Part shown: in pieces, positions 48,801 through 62,100 of the stretch
Numbering within the stretch: the stretch's first letter is position 1
How the letters are laid out: the number at the start of each line of letters is the position of its first letter
Assembly (NCBI GenBank): GCA_003260075.1
Contig: QLIY01000410.1
Span: 1-64,000 of the forward strand
Length of the DNA stretch: 64,000 nt
From: Phallusia mammillata
Lineage: Eukaryota > Chordata > Ascidiacea > Phlebobranchia > Ascidiidae
Reading direction: 5' to 3'
Made by a program: the position numbers and the translations under genes
The notes under the pieces: generated by a model
What the model saw: the letters and a program-made list of their open reading frames with translations, nothing else
Told to the model about the DNA's origin: nothing
Database searches by the model: none

Positions 48801-51800
48801 AACGTACTTGTAAATTTAAGTCTCCAACAATAAAAAAAATGTAAAAACAAAGAAAAATTGCTTATTTCTAATGAACGTGAGCACATCTTTCGTCCTTTTA
48901 CTAAAGATTTGCATGGAGTGGTGTTTTATTTTTTCAAAAAAGCTTGCTTGCTTAGTACAAACATGACCTTAGTTCATTTAACTAACAATCTAAACCTTTG
49001 TACGTTTTCAATGCAAAAAAGCACCATTTCTTGATATTCGTGTCATATTAATATAATTTAAGCTGTGCCATTTTTACAATACTAAACTGCTTAAACACAA
49101 GTCAGGTGCACTTTTCCGTGAAATCGTTACCGGGTCGTAGTCTGTAATTTCATTCCGTTTTTTTCACATCCCACCCAAACACACATGAATAGCTAATATC
49201 TTGTGCTTCCATCCGCATGAACACTTAATCGGATTTCAAATCGAAGCACCAGCTCGTGTTGCAATCGATAATCAAGTTTAATGCCCTGCCGTAAAAAAAG
49301 CAAATATGTTTGCATTTTCAAGTTGGGCTAATAACTGACAAACCGTCAACTGCTGTTAGGGGGTTGTGTTGTTTGTGTATGCACAGCACGTGAAACAAAT
49401 TAGCTTTGCTAGTTGCATTATGTGCACCCAACCTGAAAGTCCCTGGGCTACATCGGCAAAAAGGAATTGAACCTGAAAAAGTATATGGGCACAGAATGTA
49501 TCAGTTTTATCACACATGGTAAAGGTGTTCAAAATCTTGTACAAACCCGAATCGTTTTCATGTTGTTATTTTATGTAGGCACATTGACAACGAACCGTAT
49601 GACGGCCGTGGAGTGTTATTTAGCCGGACAGCACCACGAAAAGGGATTACCGAAAGCTGATGATCTGCCCACTTCCACAACCAACGTTCTAGTCACTGGA
49701 ATATCTGTCAACTGTGCATACACGTCGAAAATTCTAGTAAGTGCTATGGTTATTTTGAGGTGACTGAATTTGAAAAGCGCAGAGAGTGGCGAAAAGCGAT
49801 TTGTTTTGTGCTACGAATCCTTCCTGCATAGTTCGCGGTAACTTAAGGGTTTTTAGGCAACTGACAGTTGCGTTTTGCAGGAACAGTATTTGCACGTCAA
49901 CAATCACTATATATTTCTTTAACTGTTTGGTTTGTTTTTAAACCCCAATTCATGTGTTATATTTTTTTGCGATTCTTCCAACTGTTTTACCGTTAATAAG
50001 AGTGATGGCTCATTTGTATATTTCTAAAAAAACATGTTCTCGATAGCTTTAACAGCTAGTGCCGTGGTTCCTAAACTTTGTGGACGAATGCCTCCTTTAA
50101 CAATTCAAAACACTTTCATTCCACTCCAATAGACTACATAGTAGATTCTAAACCATACAAAGATCATTTAAAATTAGGTCTTTATGAATGTCACAGTTAA
50201 TATTTCCATAGCATAAGTGTCTATTTACAAACCACATGTACAAAAATTAAAGTAAATTCCTCCACTTAAACTTTTAAAGTTTTTAAAAATTCCTTACTTG
50301 AAAGGAATTCCTCCCCGGTTCGGAACCACTGAGCTAAAGTTTTTTTTTTGGTAAACTAGCCTTCAAACTTATATTTAAGTTAGGGCGGACGAATTTTTCG
50401 GTATATTTAAGCTTTCAATGGTGTATAACGACATTCAGTTTTAAGTGAACGGTAAAACCGCTAACAGTTCTCCCAAAATTGCATGGTAACCGGCCGATAC
50501 CTAACTGGCCTTGTAATTTTGCGCAGCCTCCCGAACAGGAGGGCGGTCAGCCGATGCAAGTTGGAAACAAGACGGAATGTGCCTTGCTTGGTATGGTTCG
50601 GGATATTGGGCGGGAATACGAAAGTGTCAGGAAGGAGATTACTGAGGAGAAACTCTTCAAGGTAATTTGCTCGCTTAACCGGCACCTACGCGCGTTGTGT
50701 TTTGGATGACTTGCATTCTATGATCCCTTTTTTGTTGAGGTGTCTTGTTAAAGGTTACAATACTTGCGCAAGCTATTTTTCGCTTGATGGATCATGTCTT
50801 ATGGAGCATTTTTTATGCTTTTTTAAACGAAGGATTAACATTTTTTTAACCGAAGGATTGCTAACGCTTTCAGAATTACTAAAACTTGAAAATATATATT
50901 ATTGGAATATATTAACTGTTTATGTTCAGTTTTTATCATTTTTTATGATGTGTCTATTTTTGTTCAAATTTTCCTAGTACTTTGCAACGTTAGACAGGTT
51001 AAACAAAACGCATGCTCACCACATATGGTCTTTAACAATAGCCGTTTGATATTTTTTTTACATGAAATTTCCACTTGATCTCATAGGTTTATATCTCATA
51101 CATACCCTTGTACGTTTTTAATTGCCAATTTCCAAATATACTCTGAAGCACCAGTTGCTTCAAAGGAGATAAAAAAACTAAAGCCTCTTGGCAGCGAATC
51201 TTAACGACCAGAGCATGCTAAAATCGATTTCCATGCTTGGTCGTTTCGCTTGGGCCCCAAAAACGGGTTACCCTTAATGTTGCCAGCAGCGACTAACTCT
51301 ATTTGTGGTAAGCCAAGGTCCCGACCCTTGACTGCTGTTTTACGTAACCGTCGCGGCCCCGTCTGAACTGCGCCTGTTGCGTCTCCCTGAGGAATAAACA
51401 GCCGTTAAACACAGGTGGCGTTTTTGTGTGTCAAACTATGTAGGGGGTTCGGATATGCGTGTGAAGTGCAGTAACTTCGGGTAATTCAGACCCGTTTGGA
51501 CCAAAAAAGTGGACCGGATTAGGCAAAGATCCGGATCAACCGATGTCGATTATAGTGCAAGCCTTGCCACATTAAAATCATTTGCACCTCAAGTTTCGAC
51601 AGAATTAGGCGAAGATCCGGAATAACCGAGGCTTACTGCAGTGATTTTGTGGGCTTGCTCAAATGTTGCAGACAAAAACGTTAAAATACTCGAGGGCCAT
51701 GTGTGAGGCTGCTTGTGGTAAAAAATAATCTTAAAATTAAGATTTAACACTGCCATTCACACGCGCATTTAGGCATCAAAACATGAAATAAGAATTTAAG

Positions 51801-53067
51801 CTATGTGCAATGGAAAACGAAAATTTCACATGACACTCTGAAACCTTTCGCTCTTTACAATTGCACTGGGGCACACAGTTTGAGAATCAATGCTATTAAG
51901 AAATCACTCCGTTATATCGGAGGCAAGTCAGATTTCACCATAAGTGGGCGTCACCTGTATAAGGCTTCTGAAACAAGAACCTTTTTATCGGTTTTGCGGT
52001 GTTAACTTGAGCAGTATCGACTATTGCGTTTCTCTTGACAAGAAATGCCACCGCAAAACCTAAAAAAGAACGCAATTTTGCACATTGAGCAAACCGACTA
52101 ATTTAAACGCATGTATTTCCAACTAACTTATGTTGTCTGAAATATATATTTTATATTTCGTGGCCTGTATGTTTTATGTTTAAGAGTTGCAGACTTACTG
52201 CATAAGCAACTTGCGTTATTCTTTAATATTTAGTAAGGCGAAACATTTTTGGCCAAATATTCGGCTATTTTTGATGTCGATTGGTTGCGTCACTGCATTC
52301 AACAATAGCGGTAATCAACTTTGATGTGTTTTTACCATCTTTATATCGCAGGTCTACACATTCAATTCAGTTCGCAAGTCAATGAGCACGGTCGTACAGA
52401 ACGAGGATGGCAGCTACAGACTCTACACTAAGGGCGCTTCTGAAATCGTCTTGAAGAAGTAAGTCTCTTCTATTACCGCCACATCCATTGCCCTTTATAC
52501 CCTTTGCGCCTCGACTAAGGCAAGGCAAGGATCAATATGTCCCTTTGGGATTGCCACCGACAGATGTAAAGCATTTCTTATAGTGGCCCTTTATGATGAT
52601 TAAATTTCACCAAGGCCGCCAACACGGTTTAAATACTTAAATCAAGTATGTGCTTTTACTGGTAAAAATATTTATATTTGCAGGTTTCGGGATTCAGTAT
52701 GTGATCAAATGTTTAGGTTTAACACTGAAATGCAATTTTGTGTTTTAGTTCACGTGCACACAAGTTTCGTTTTATGTGTGTTTACAGGGCTTGAAAACCC
52801 TGTTTTCGGTTTTGACGATAGACATGCCTTGCGTGTGCCCATAAACCCCCCCCCCACAGGGCTTGAAAACCCTGTTTTCGGTTTTGACGATAGACATGCC
52901 TTGTGTGTGCCCATGTAAAAAAGTCTACTTTGAATAACCACATACCATAGTGGTTACGATACATTGGGCGTGTACTATTCTGGTTCGGAAAGCAATATCT
53001 TTCATCAAAGTCGACTGTGTAGGCACAGCATGAAAAACAACAACATATCATGTAACAGTATAGCATT

Positions 53068-53136
<69 letters not shown>

Positions 53137-56100
53137 CATGCCATGTAACAGTACAACAATTGAAAAGACATTCTACAGTGTCATGCCCAACTTGATTGAC
53201 CTCTAACAGGGTTTAAACAGCCAAGTGTTGCCAGTCAACGAATTCCACCGTTTGTCACCAAAGCACGAGTACAGCTTCCTATTGTTACCCAACTTGGTAA
53301 CAGCAGACGACAGAAAAATCGTTTTTGAATCGATTTAATCAATATTCATGGACCGTTGTCGATCCTGGCTTTACAAATTTAGTTGCACTGTCAATATACC
53401 GATCGCACAAATCGAAACCTACCTTTAGCGAAGTTGAACTAACCCAAAACATAAAACTATTATATCACTGTGTTTGACCGAACAACAGCAAACTTAATCT
53501 CTTTAAACAACTTTACATGTGTGGAAACCCATGCGAGTCTGAAAACAGTAATTGTTACGGGACCCAGTATGAAATAAGTGTGGGAATATATTAACTTTTT
53601 AAAATAGGTTATAGTGTATGTGCAATGGCTAAATGTGCAAAGCCACCTTTCTAGTTATAATGCAACTTGGCTACAAACAGTATGATGAACATGTTTTGCT
53701 GAATCTTGTTTAAAATCCAATTGTATCCTTTTTTCGAACTTAAACTAAATGAATTGTACAAACACGTTGTGCATCACAATTCGGGATTTAAACCGTTAAA
53801 ACGACTCAGTAGACTCGCATTACTTAGTGTTTTTAAAAAGGGATACAAAATAGATGTGTGTTTTTTCTTTGGTATATAAAAAGAACAAAGCAAAAACATT
53901 TTTTGATTGCCACCATCCTTCAAACAAGTTATTAGACTCGCTTATATTGGATGATTTTATGAAAGAAATGAACGAGATAGGTGTTTTGCTTGGTTAAGAC
54001 TTGTTTTGCTTAGTTAAGAAAAGTAATAAAAAAATGCTTTTTTGATTGCCATCACCCAACTTAAAATTGCAGTTTTCAAAACGCTCTTCCTTCCAAAGCC
54101 CCTCAAAATTCGAATCCCAAACATACTGTATTCCTCTCCTTAGATGCAACAATATCCTGAACGAGCAAGGCGAAGCGATTCGATTTTCGACCGCCGACAA
54201 GAACGACATGATTCGCAATGTGATTGAAAAGATGGCCAGCAATGGGCTGCGTACGATCGGTCTCGCATACAGGGACTTTCCCGCGGATAGCCCACCCGAT
54301 TGGGAACAAGAGGGCACTGTCGTATCCAACTTAACATGTATTGGTATTGCTGGAATCGAAGACCCCGTTAGACCCGAAGTAAGTTGACTGTTGCTGCACA
54401 TTAACTGTTGTGCTCAAAATAATTTTATTTCTCCCTAATGTACTACATGGTAGATGCTAAACCATACAAAGATCATTAAAAAATTGGGGCATTTATCAAC
54501 TTCACAAGTCATATTTCCAGAGCATAAGTGTCCATTACCGAACTAGAATTAAAAATAAATTTCTCCCCTTAGGTTGAGAACCACTGGTTTATATAGGTAG
54601 TGGCGTTCTTATGATTAGATTAGATGCTTGACTCGTGAAAACACCGATAAACCAAACCCAGAAATAGGAAAGCTGCAGCATACGGCATTTTATGTCAATT
54701 ATTGCGGTCTTCTCTGTGGCATTTTATACAGATATATGCGAACAATGTTTAACAGAACTAGTTTATGAAAAAGCAGGACATGAAACGTAGTCAATGCGAC
54801 CCCCCGTAAGGCACGGTAAATAGTGAGGTGGCCTTCATAAACGAAAAACTTCCCCATTCCTGCACTAAAATGATGGAAGAAATTAGGAAAACTCTTTTTC
54901 ATGGAACATTTTTGATCAAATCAAAAATCATCATCACATCACTGCGCTTTTAAGCTGTTACAGACTAATTTATACGTAGATAGAATTCAATTGTTTAAGC
55001 CCTTTTTTTATGAAGTTAAGGTGAATTTAATATATAGTCACGCTTGCAGTTACAAAACGAGACACGAAAACGTCCATTTGAGATATATGACATTTGTGTT
55101 TTAATCTAGGTTAAAAAATCAGGCAAAAAATTTGTGTACATTGGGTGTGGTCAAGGTGTTGCAGTTTCATAATGGCTACTTTCAATAGTAGAAAAGCAAA
55201 ATCACTCCTCGGTTAAACTACCATTCGACAAACGTGTTGTTGTTAGTATGTTTCAAAGAAGTTTTAAGCGAAATTGTAATAAAAATGTTTACGTTTGTAT
55301 ATTTTAGTTTTTATGTAACGAATATGCGTGAAAAAAACACGTCCAAATTCCAATGAAAACCACAGACACAAAATGCCAATCTTCTATTCATCATAAGATC
55401 GATTTTCGTGCCTACTACAAAAAAATCATTGTCCATTGCTTTTGGAGCTGATCTATTGTTATCATGAGCGACTCTTATTGTTGTCATATCGTGCATTGTT
55501 TCACGTGACAGGTGTGACGCACGACAGACATGTGACGTGAGACACTCTTCCTTGCACATATCCGCTTTCTGCTTTGTCACCTGACGTAATACGTTCTCAC
55601 GTCACAGCATAAGATCCACTATTCTAATATACTTGCTAACTAGTTATGCAATAGTCGGTAGTAAAGTGCGTAATCAACTAAGTAAACTGGGCTTTGTAAT
55701 CAATTTCGAATTTTTCACTTGATTATATGGAGTCAAAAGCCAAAAATCTACATTTTTTAGTTTAAAATGTTGTAAATTTAACTGTATGTATAAACTTTTG
55801 CTGCCAAGCATAGTATTGAGTTTATAGAGCTCTTCTTTCAAATGTATTTTTATTCCGACGTTCCGACGTCCTATACAGGTCGTTAACTGTATGTATATTA
55901 ACTGTATATATTCGAAAAAAAAGTTTTTTTTGTCTAAACCTTCTAAAAAAATGAAAATTAGTCAACAAATAAATTAATATGGAAATGTCCGTAGTTCGAT
56001 TATTTTGCGATTTTAAACTCTATTTCGTCTTAGGTGCCGGATGCAATTCGAAAATGCCAGCGTGCAGGAATCACAGTTCGCATGGTTACCGGTGACAACG

Positions 56101-59100
56101 TGAACACGGCGCGCTCTATCGCTACCAAGTGTGGCATCATCAACCCGACCGAGGACATCCTTGTAATTGACGGCAAAGAGTTTAACAGAAGGATTCGGGA
56201 TTCCGCGGGAGTGGTAAGCGTCTCTTTTCAACCTTTAGCCTTGACCTTGACTGTTGCAATAGTAAAACGACGTCTCTTGGTGGTTTCATTGTTTAAATTT
56301 TTGGAAACCGGTTATAATTGTCATAGTATGTCAGTGAGACACTTGTGCCTACGCCTTGCTGCGCAAAAATGCTCTACTGATTGGCCAATTAGTACCGCGA
56401 ACTTTGTAGACCTGACCTATTGTATGATTTTTACATGAGTGGGTGGTGTTATCTGTGCGTAGCATTAACGCTTTAGAACCTATCCCAGTAATAAATGTGC
56501 TCATATATACCTCATAGTACGCCAGGCCTATTAAATGCGTGTACCGAATCGACGCTTCAGGGCTGATCCCAGTATGAATTTGTTTATCTCATATATACCT
56601 ATCATAAATCGTTTGCACCTTTGATGTGTTTATAGTGTCATTTTTACATGACATTTTTTGCTGTGTTAACCTTTCTAATCTAGAAAGCATGCAAAACGTA
56701 AATTCCCACACATAACGCTGTGTTTATTGCTTAGCCATTCGTTAATGTGTCAATTCACATTGATTTTAATTCTTAACCCGCCAAAGCGTTCAACCCATTT
56801 GACTGATCTGTGTGTTAATATATCCACACCGTCGACTGATTAGAATTTAAGCTTAGGGGCTTTTCATCCATTCTTTCATCAGGCCTTTATCTATTGCAGA
56901 TCAAACAGCAGAAAATCGATGCAATTTGGCCTCGTTTACGGGTGCTGGCCCGATCTTCGCCTACGGATAAACACACACTGGTAAAGGGAATTATCGACAG
57001 CAAAGTGAGCGCTAATCGTGAAGTCGTGGCTGTGACTGGTGATGGAACCAATGACGGACCTGCTCTGAAGAAGGCTGATGTCGGCTTTGCCATGGTTAGT
57101 GTCAAGTTTTATCTGGCGAGTTAGGCGTGCCCATGAGTTGTGTATATTCCGCGGCTTGGCGCGGTGCAGTTTTACGACTGTTGTAGACACTGTAGTCCAT
57201 AAATGTATGTAAAGAATCTAAACAGAGTTGTAAGCGGACCCGAAATTCGAGCATGAACCCGAAAGTATAAGGCCGAAACGGTTCGAACCCGAATCCGAAC
57301 TGTTTTTGGGAAGCCTGTTTAGGCCCGTTTGATTTGAAGGCCTATGATAAAGAAGACATACACAATGTACAGTAATAGACAATGACCTAAACACCACGGT
57401 TTTAGGGCTGTTTGACATTAGATTATGTCCAGCAACTAGCTACTTAGCTAGGTAATTTAGGTTTTAAAAAAATGCGGACCCATATGTGAAGTCAGGCCTG
57501 AATCAAACCCGTTTGTTAAAAAAAAGCCCGAGCCCAAACTCGAGCATATACGCTACCTGAAAAGCTCGGCCCTGAATGAATAAAATGACGTACACCAGGG
57601 GCGTGCAACATACGGCCCGCGGGCCACAGTCCGAACCGCCAAGCTATTTAGTGTGGCCCCCATCAACACACCCAATTTTCCACTAGTTTTTGGTAAATCT
57701 CCTAAGTTGCTATACTATACGTAACAAATATAAGCTAAATCAGCGTTTTCAAACCGGTGGATCATACAGAAGTTACAGCAAGTAACCTTCTTCACCGAAT
57801 GTGACGTAACAATTCCATTTGTCTTAAACAATTATTTTTTTGCGAAAGCCAGTGTTGCGCTAAAACTCTGTATGTTGCAGAAAATAAATTTGATATTTTT
57901 AACCAATATACCGCGGAATTTTGTATGAAATCATCGCCCTACGAAAATAAAAATCTTAATCCCTTGCTATCGACGAACGAAAAGATTAAAAAACGCGGTC
58001 GTTACGCTTGACTAACGCCAGGCGCCACTAAACAACATATTTGGAAATCAGGAACACGTGATTTGGGTTGTGCTCGATTTATTTACAACTTTTCAATTAC
58101 GACAGAAAAAGTCTGATTAGGTTACGACAGAAAAGGTCTGATTAGGTTAATAGAGCTCTTCTGGCAAATGTATTTTTATTCTAACGTCTCGACGTCCTAT
58201 ACAGGTCGCCTTCATCAGGGTAAATAACACTGAACGCGCGTAGTACATCAGTGCACGATACATAAAGGAAAAAAATAATTAAACGCAAGCATGTCACAAC
58301 GCAGCAAAAACCCCGCGCGATAATTTCACCTTTATTCGTGTGACAAGTTACAAATAGAATTCAGCAACGTTGCGATGACTGAGCAAAACAAAGGGACAAA
58401 TTGTGTCCACTTGTCTTGGGGAAAAACGTATAAATATTTGATGTAATTCTATAAGAAGACAAGAACATGACCTGCAAGAAAGATAAAGCATGTCTACATA
58501 ACAAGAGATATATGTCATTACTATGACATGAGTAAATGTAATTTTTGAATTTTATCTATCGTAACCGAAAGGAAAATTGTTTTTGTATTGATATGACCCG
58601 AAATATAATGGACATTGACATAAAAACACAACCATTATTCCTTTGTTTTGTTTTTTTCGTTCATTTAATCAGCGTTGATTTGTAGCCTTACGCATATAAA
58701 TAAACTTAATTTATCCTGAAAACTATTCAAACATTAAGTATAACATGGAAAATGCCAATCCTATTTAAGTTGTTAACGGCCATATTTTTGTATGTTCTAA
58801 CGCCATTTTTGAAATTCATTTTCCCCATGCATTGAGTTTTAGCATTGTGGTGTTCTATGTGAAGCCGTATTTATTTTTCCGCGACGAAATCGATTGGTCG
58901 TGCACAAACGGGACAGAGATATAGTAAATACGTTAGATTTCCGACGTTTTGTCAATTTTACCAGTTTTTTTTCGATGTGCTATGCTTTCAGTAATGGTTT
59001 GACCTACATTCTGCAGCAAGGATTTTGCATAAAACCATCGTCCTTAAAACCTTGAAATGAAAATGAAACCAACTGGTTATCGACGTTCGAAAAGGTTGAA

Positions 59101-62100
59101 AAAGGCGGTCATTCAAGTTACTTTTTAAGCATGTACTTAAGTTCATAAAATAGTCCCTATTCCTAACTCCATATTAATCTACTGGAAGAGCAGTAATCGT
59201 TAATACAATATGCATGGCAGTAATCATTTATTTATCCACATTAACATGTTTGGACACGCCACAACTTTACAATTACTCTCACAGGGCATCGCCGGTACTG
59301 ATGTAGCCAAGGAGGCTTCCGACATCATCTTGACCGACGACAATTTCACATCGATAGTAAAGGCGGTCAAATGGGGACGTAACGTGTATGACAGCATCGC
59401 CAAATTCCTCCAGTTTCAACTCACGGTCAATGTCACTGCAGTGGTGGTCGCATTCTTCGGTGCCTGCATCATCAAGGCAAGTTTATACAATTTCAAGCTA
59501 CCATAGAGTTATATGCGAGCTCTTGTCTAAAGTTATGAGCATAAAATTTGGCCCGAACCCGAATTCGAAATTTTGGGAAATTGCAGCACGAATGATACTT
59601 GAATTAAGTCATTATATTCTGATCAGGCCTTCGTTTGTTTTTGTTCTGGTAAACATTCTAGGGTTTATGGTTATAAAAATAACCCCCCCCCCCGTTACTT
59701 TTTAAGCATGTACTTAAGTTCATAAAATAGTCCCTATTCCTGACTCCATATTAATGTACTGGAAGAGCAGTAATCGTTGATACAGTATGCATGGCAGTAA
59801 TCATTTATTTATCCACATTAACATGTTTGGATACGCCACAACTTTACAATTACTCTCACAGGGCATCGCCGGTACTGATGTAGCCAAGGAGGCTTCCGAC
59901 ATCATCTTGACCGACGACAATTTCACATCGATAGTAAAGGCGGTCAAATGGGGACGTAACGTGTATGACAGCATCGCCAAATTCCTCCAGTTTCAACTCA
60001 CGGTCAATGTCACTGCAGTGGTGGTCGCATTCTTCGGTGCCTGCATCATCAAGGCAAGTTTATACAATTTCAAGCTACCATAGAGTTGTATGCCAGCTCT
60101 TGTCTAAAGTTATGAGCATAAAATTTGGCCCGAACCCAAATTCGAAATTTTGGGAAATTGCAGCACGAATGATACCTGAATTAAGTCATTATATTCTGAT
60201 CAGGCCTTCGTTTTTGTTCTGGTAAACATTCTAGGGTTTATGGTTATAAAAATAAACCCCCCCCCCTATTATTTGTACGGACAAATATATTCTCATAAAC
60301 TACTATACTTTTACATATTAACTTAAATTATACTTTCATATATAATCTTGATAGCATGGCACGGCAAACTACTTCTTTTTCGGCAAGAGCTATGTGCAAA
60401 ATTGTGCTTAGTTCACTAAAACTTTGTTAAAAATATTTGTCCATAGGTTTTAGGCGACTAGAAGTATATTTCCGTGTAAAACCGTGCATACAGACATTTA
60501 ATAATGCGCTGCTTTGACGATAATGGATCTTTTCCAACTGGGCCAGTCTATACATAACTGACATAAATTTATTACTGAACGAAAATCCGTGATTTTTTAT
60601 CCCGAGTGAATAAGAATTATTCAACTCTGTTTGTTGTAGAGCGGTTTCTAAAAAGCTTTAATGAACCTTTTCCCCCCCCCCCTACGTGTGTTATTATTTA
60701 GTTGTTTTAGCGAAAATTTTAGCTTTCATGATATGTCACTTTTGACAATTACTTAACAAAGTATGTTGAACTTTTTTCATGATATTATTTGTACGGACAA
60801 ATATATTCTCATAAACTACTATACTTTTACGTATTAACGTCAATTATACTTTTCATATATTATCTTAATAGCATGGCACGGTCCCCCCCCCCCTGGGCCA
60901 GTCTATACATAACTGACATAAATTTATTACTGAACGAAAAGCCGTGATTTTTTATCCCGAGTGAATAAGAATTATTCAACTCCTGTTTGTTGTAGAGCGG
61001 TTTCTAAAAAGCTTTAATGAACCTTTTCGAGTTTTATTTTTGCCCAAGATGTAATCAGTGACCTTGATTGGTTTATTGATTAAGAGAAGAAAATAACGTT
61101 TTTAAATTTTCCATTGGTAGCTAATTTTTTTGCGGAGGCGCTTGCAACATCATACTAAATTTGCGTTTTATAAGACACTCTTTTCTGGTAACGTAACACT
61201 CGGGTTGTAATTTTTTTTATACGTAGCAAGCTGCCCTTATTACATAACATTACAGCTGGTTGTGGGTAGAATAGAGGTCAATTTAAGCTTGGTGTCTTTT
61301 TTATAGTTTGTGGTGTTGTGAATACGTCTGGTGAGTTGACAATTGCTGACACATATAAACGAAAAAACGCGTTTGCTTTATCCCCCCCCCCCGCGTTTTA
61401 TAAGACACTCTTTTCTGGTAACGTAACACTCGGGTTGTAAATTTTAAGCTGCCCTTATTACATAACATTACAGCTGGTTGTGGGTAGAATAGCGGTCAAT
61501 TTAATCTTGGTGTCTTTTTTATAGTTTGTGGTGTTGTGAATACGTCTGGGCGAGTTGACAGTTGCTGACACATATAAACGAAAAAAACGCGTTTGCTTTA
61601 TTGTCGAATACCCTTTTCCAGTTGTCCTTGTATTACGACTTCTAGATGATTTCCAAACTACGAACAACACATGGTTCTGGGACACGTTTCTTACTTGTTA
61701 AATATTTCCATTAATATTTACGTTAATTGTAGTGGATAGAAACGGCCGAAATTATTTTATTGCGACGGGCAATTATGCCATGTTTAACTACATAAAACCT
61801 ATCAGACATATGTAATGCAGACGGGGAAGTTTTTTATCCAATACTCTGAAGGTCATCAAAAATTCAAGTTCAGAAACATAAGACAAGTGTTCTAGGCGGT
61901 TTTTAAGCGGGAGGACAAAAAAAGGATTTATATTGTCATCTGTCGATACGCAGCCATACTTACACCACTTTAGGTGCACCCAACACATTACAACAGGCTT
62001 AAGAATTGCGCATGTAGCGCAAAAATAGACCCACGGCAGTACTGCTCCCAGTTGATGGATGTCGGCGGTTTGAGTCTTCAATCTTTAATGAAGCAATAAA

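Larger units (their letters stand above)
59118..60266. repeat. Tandem duplication of about 570 bp containing PMCA exon 16, joined by C placeholders
   Basis: The segment from GTTACTTTTTAAGCATG (about 59118) to GGTTTATGGTTATAAAAATA recurs from 59694 to about 60256, almost identical. Between them is a C run (59683-59693), and another C run follows (60257-60266). The differences are scattered substitutions and a small indel, as expected for two alleles. Confidence 0.85.

Noticed and set aside
59210..60083. Two PMCA-like frames considered as a separate tandem ATPase gene
   Set aside because: They contain a single exon each, identical in protein, inside an assembly duplication of the main gene.
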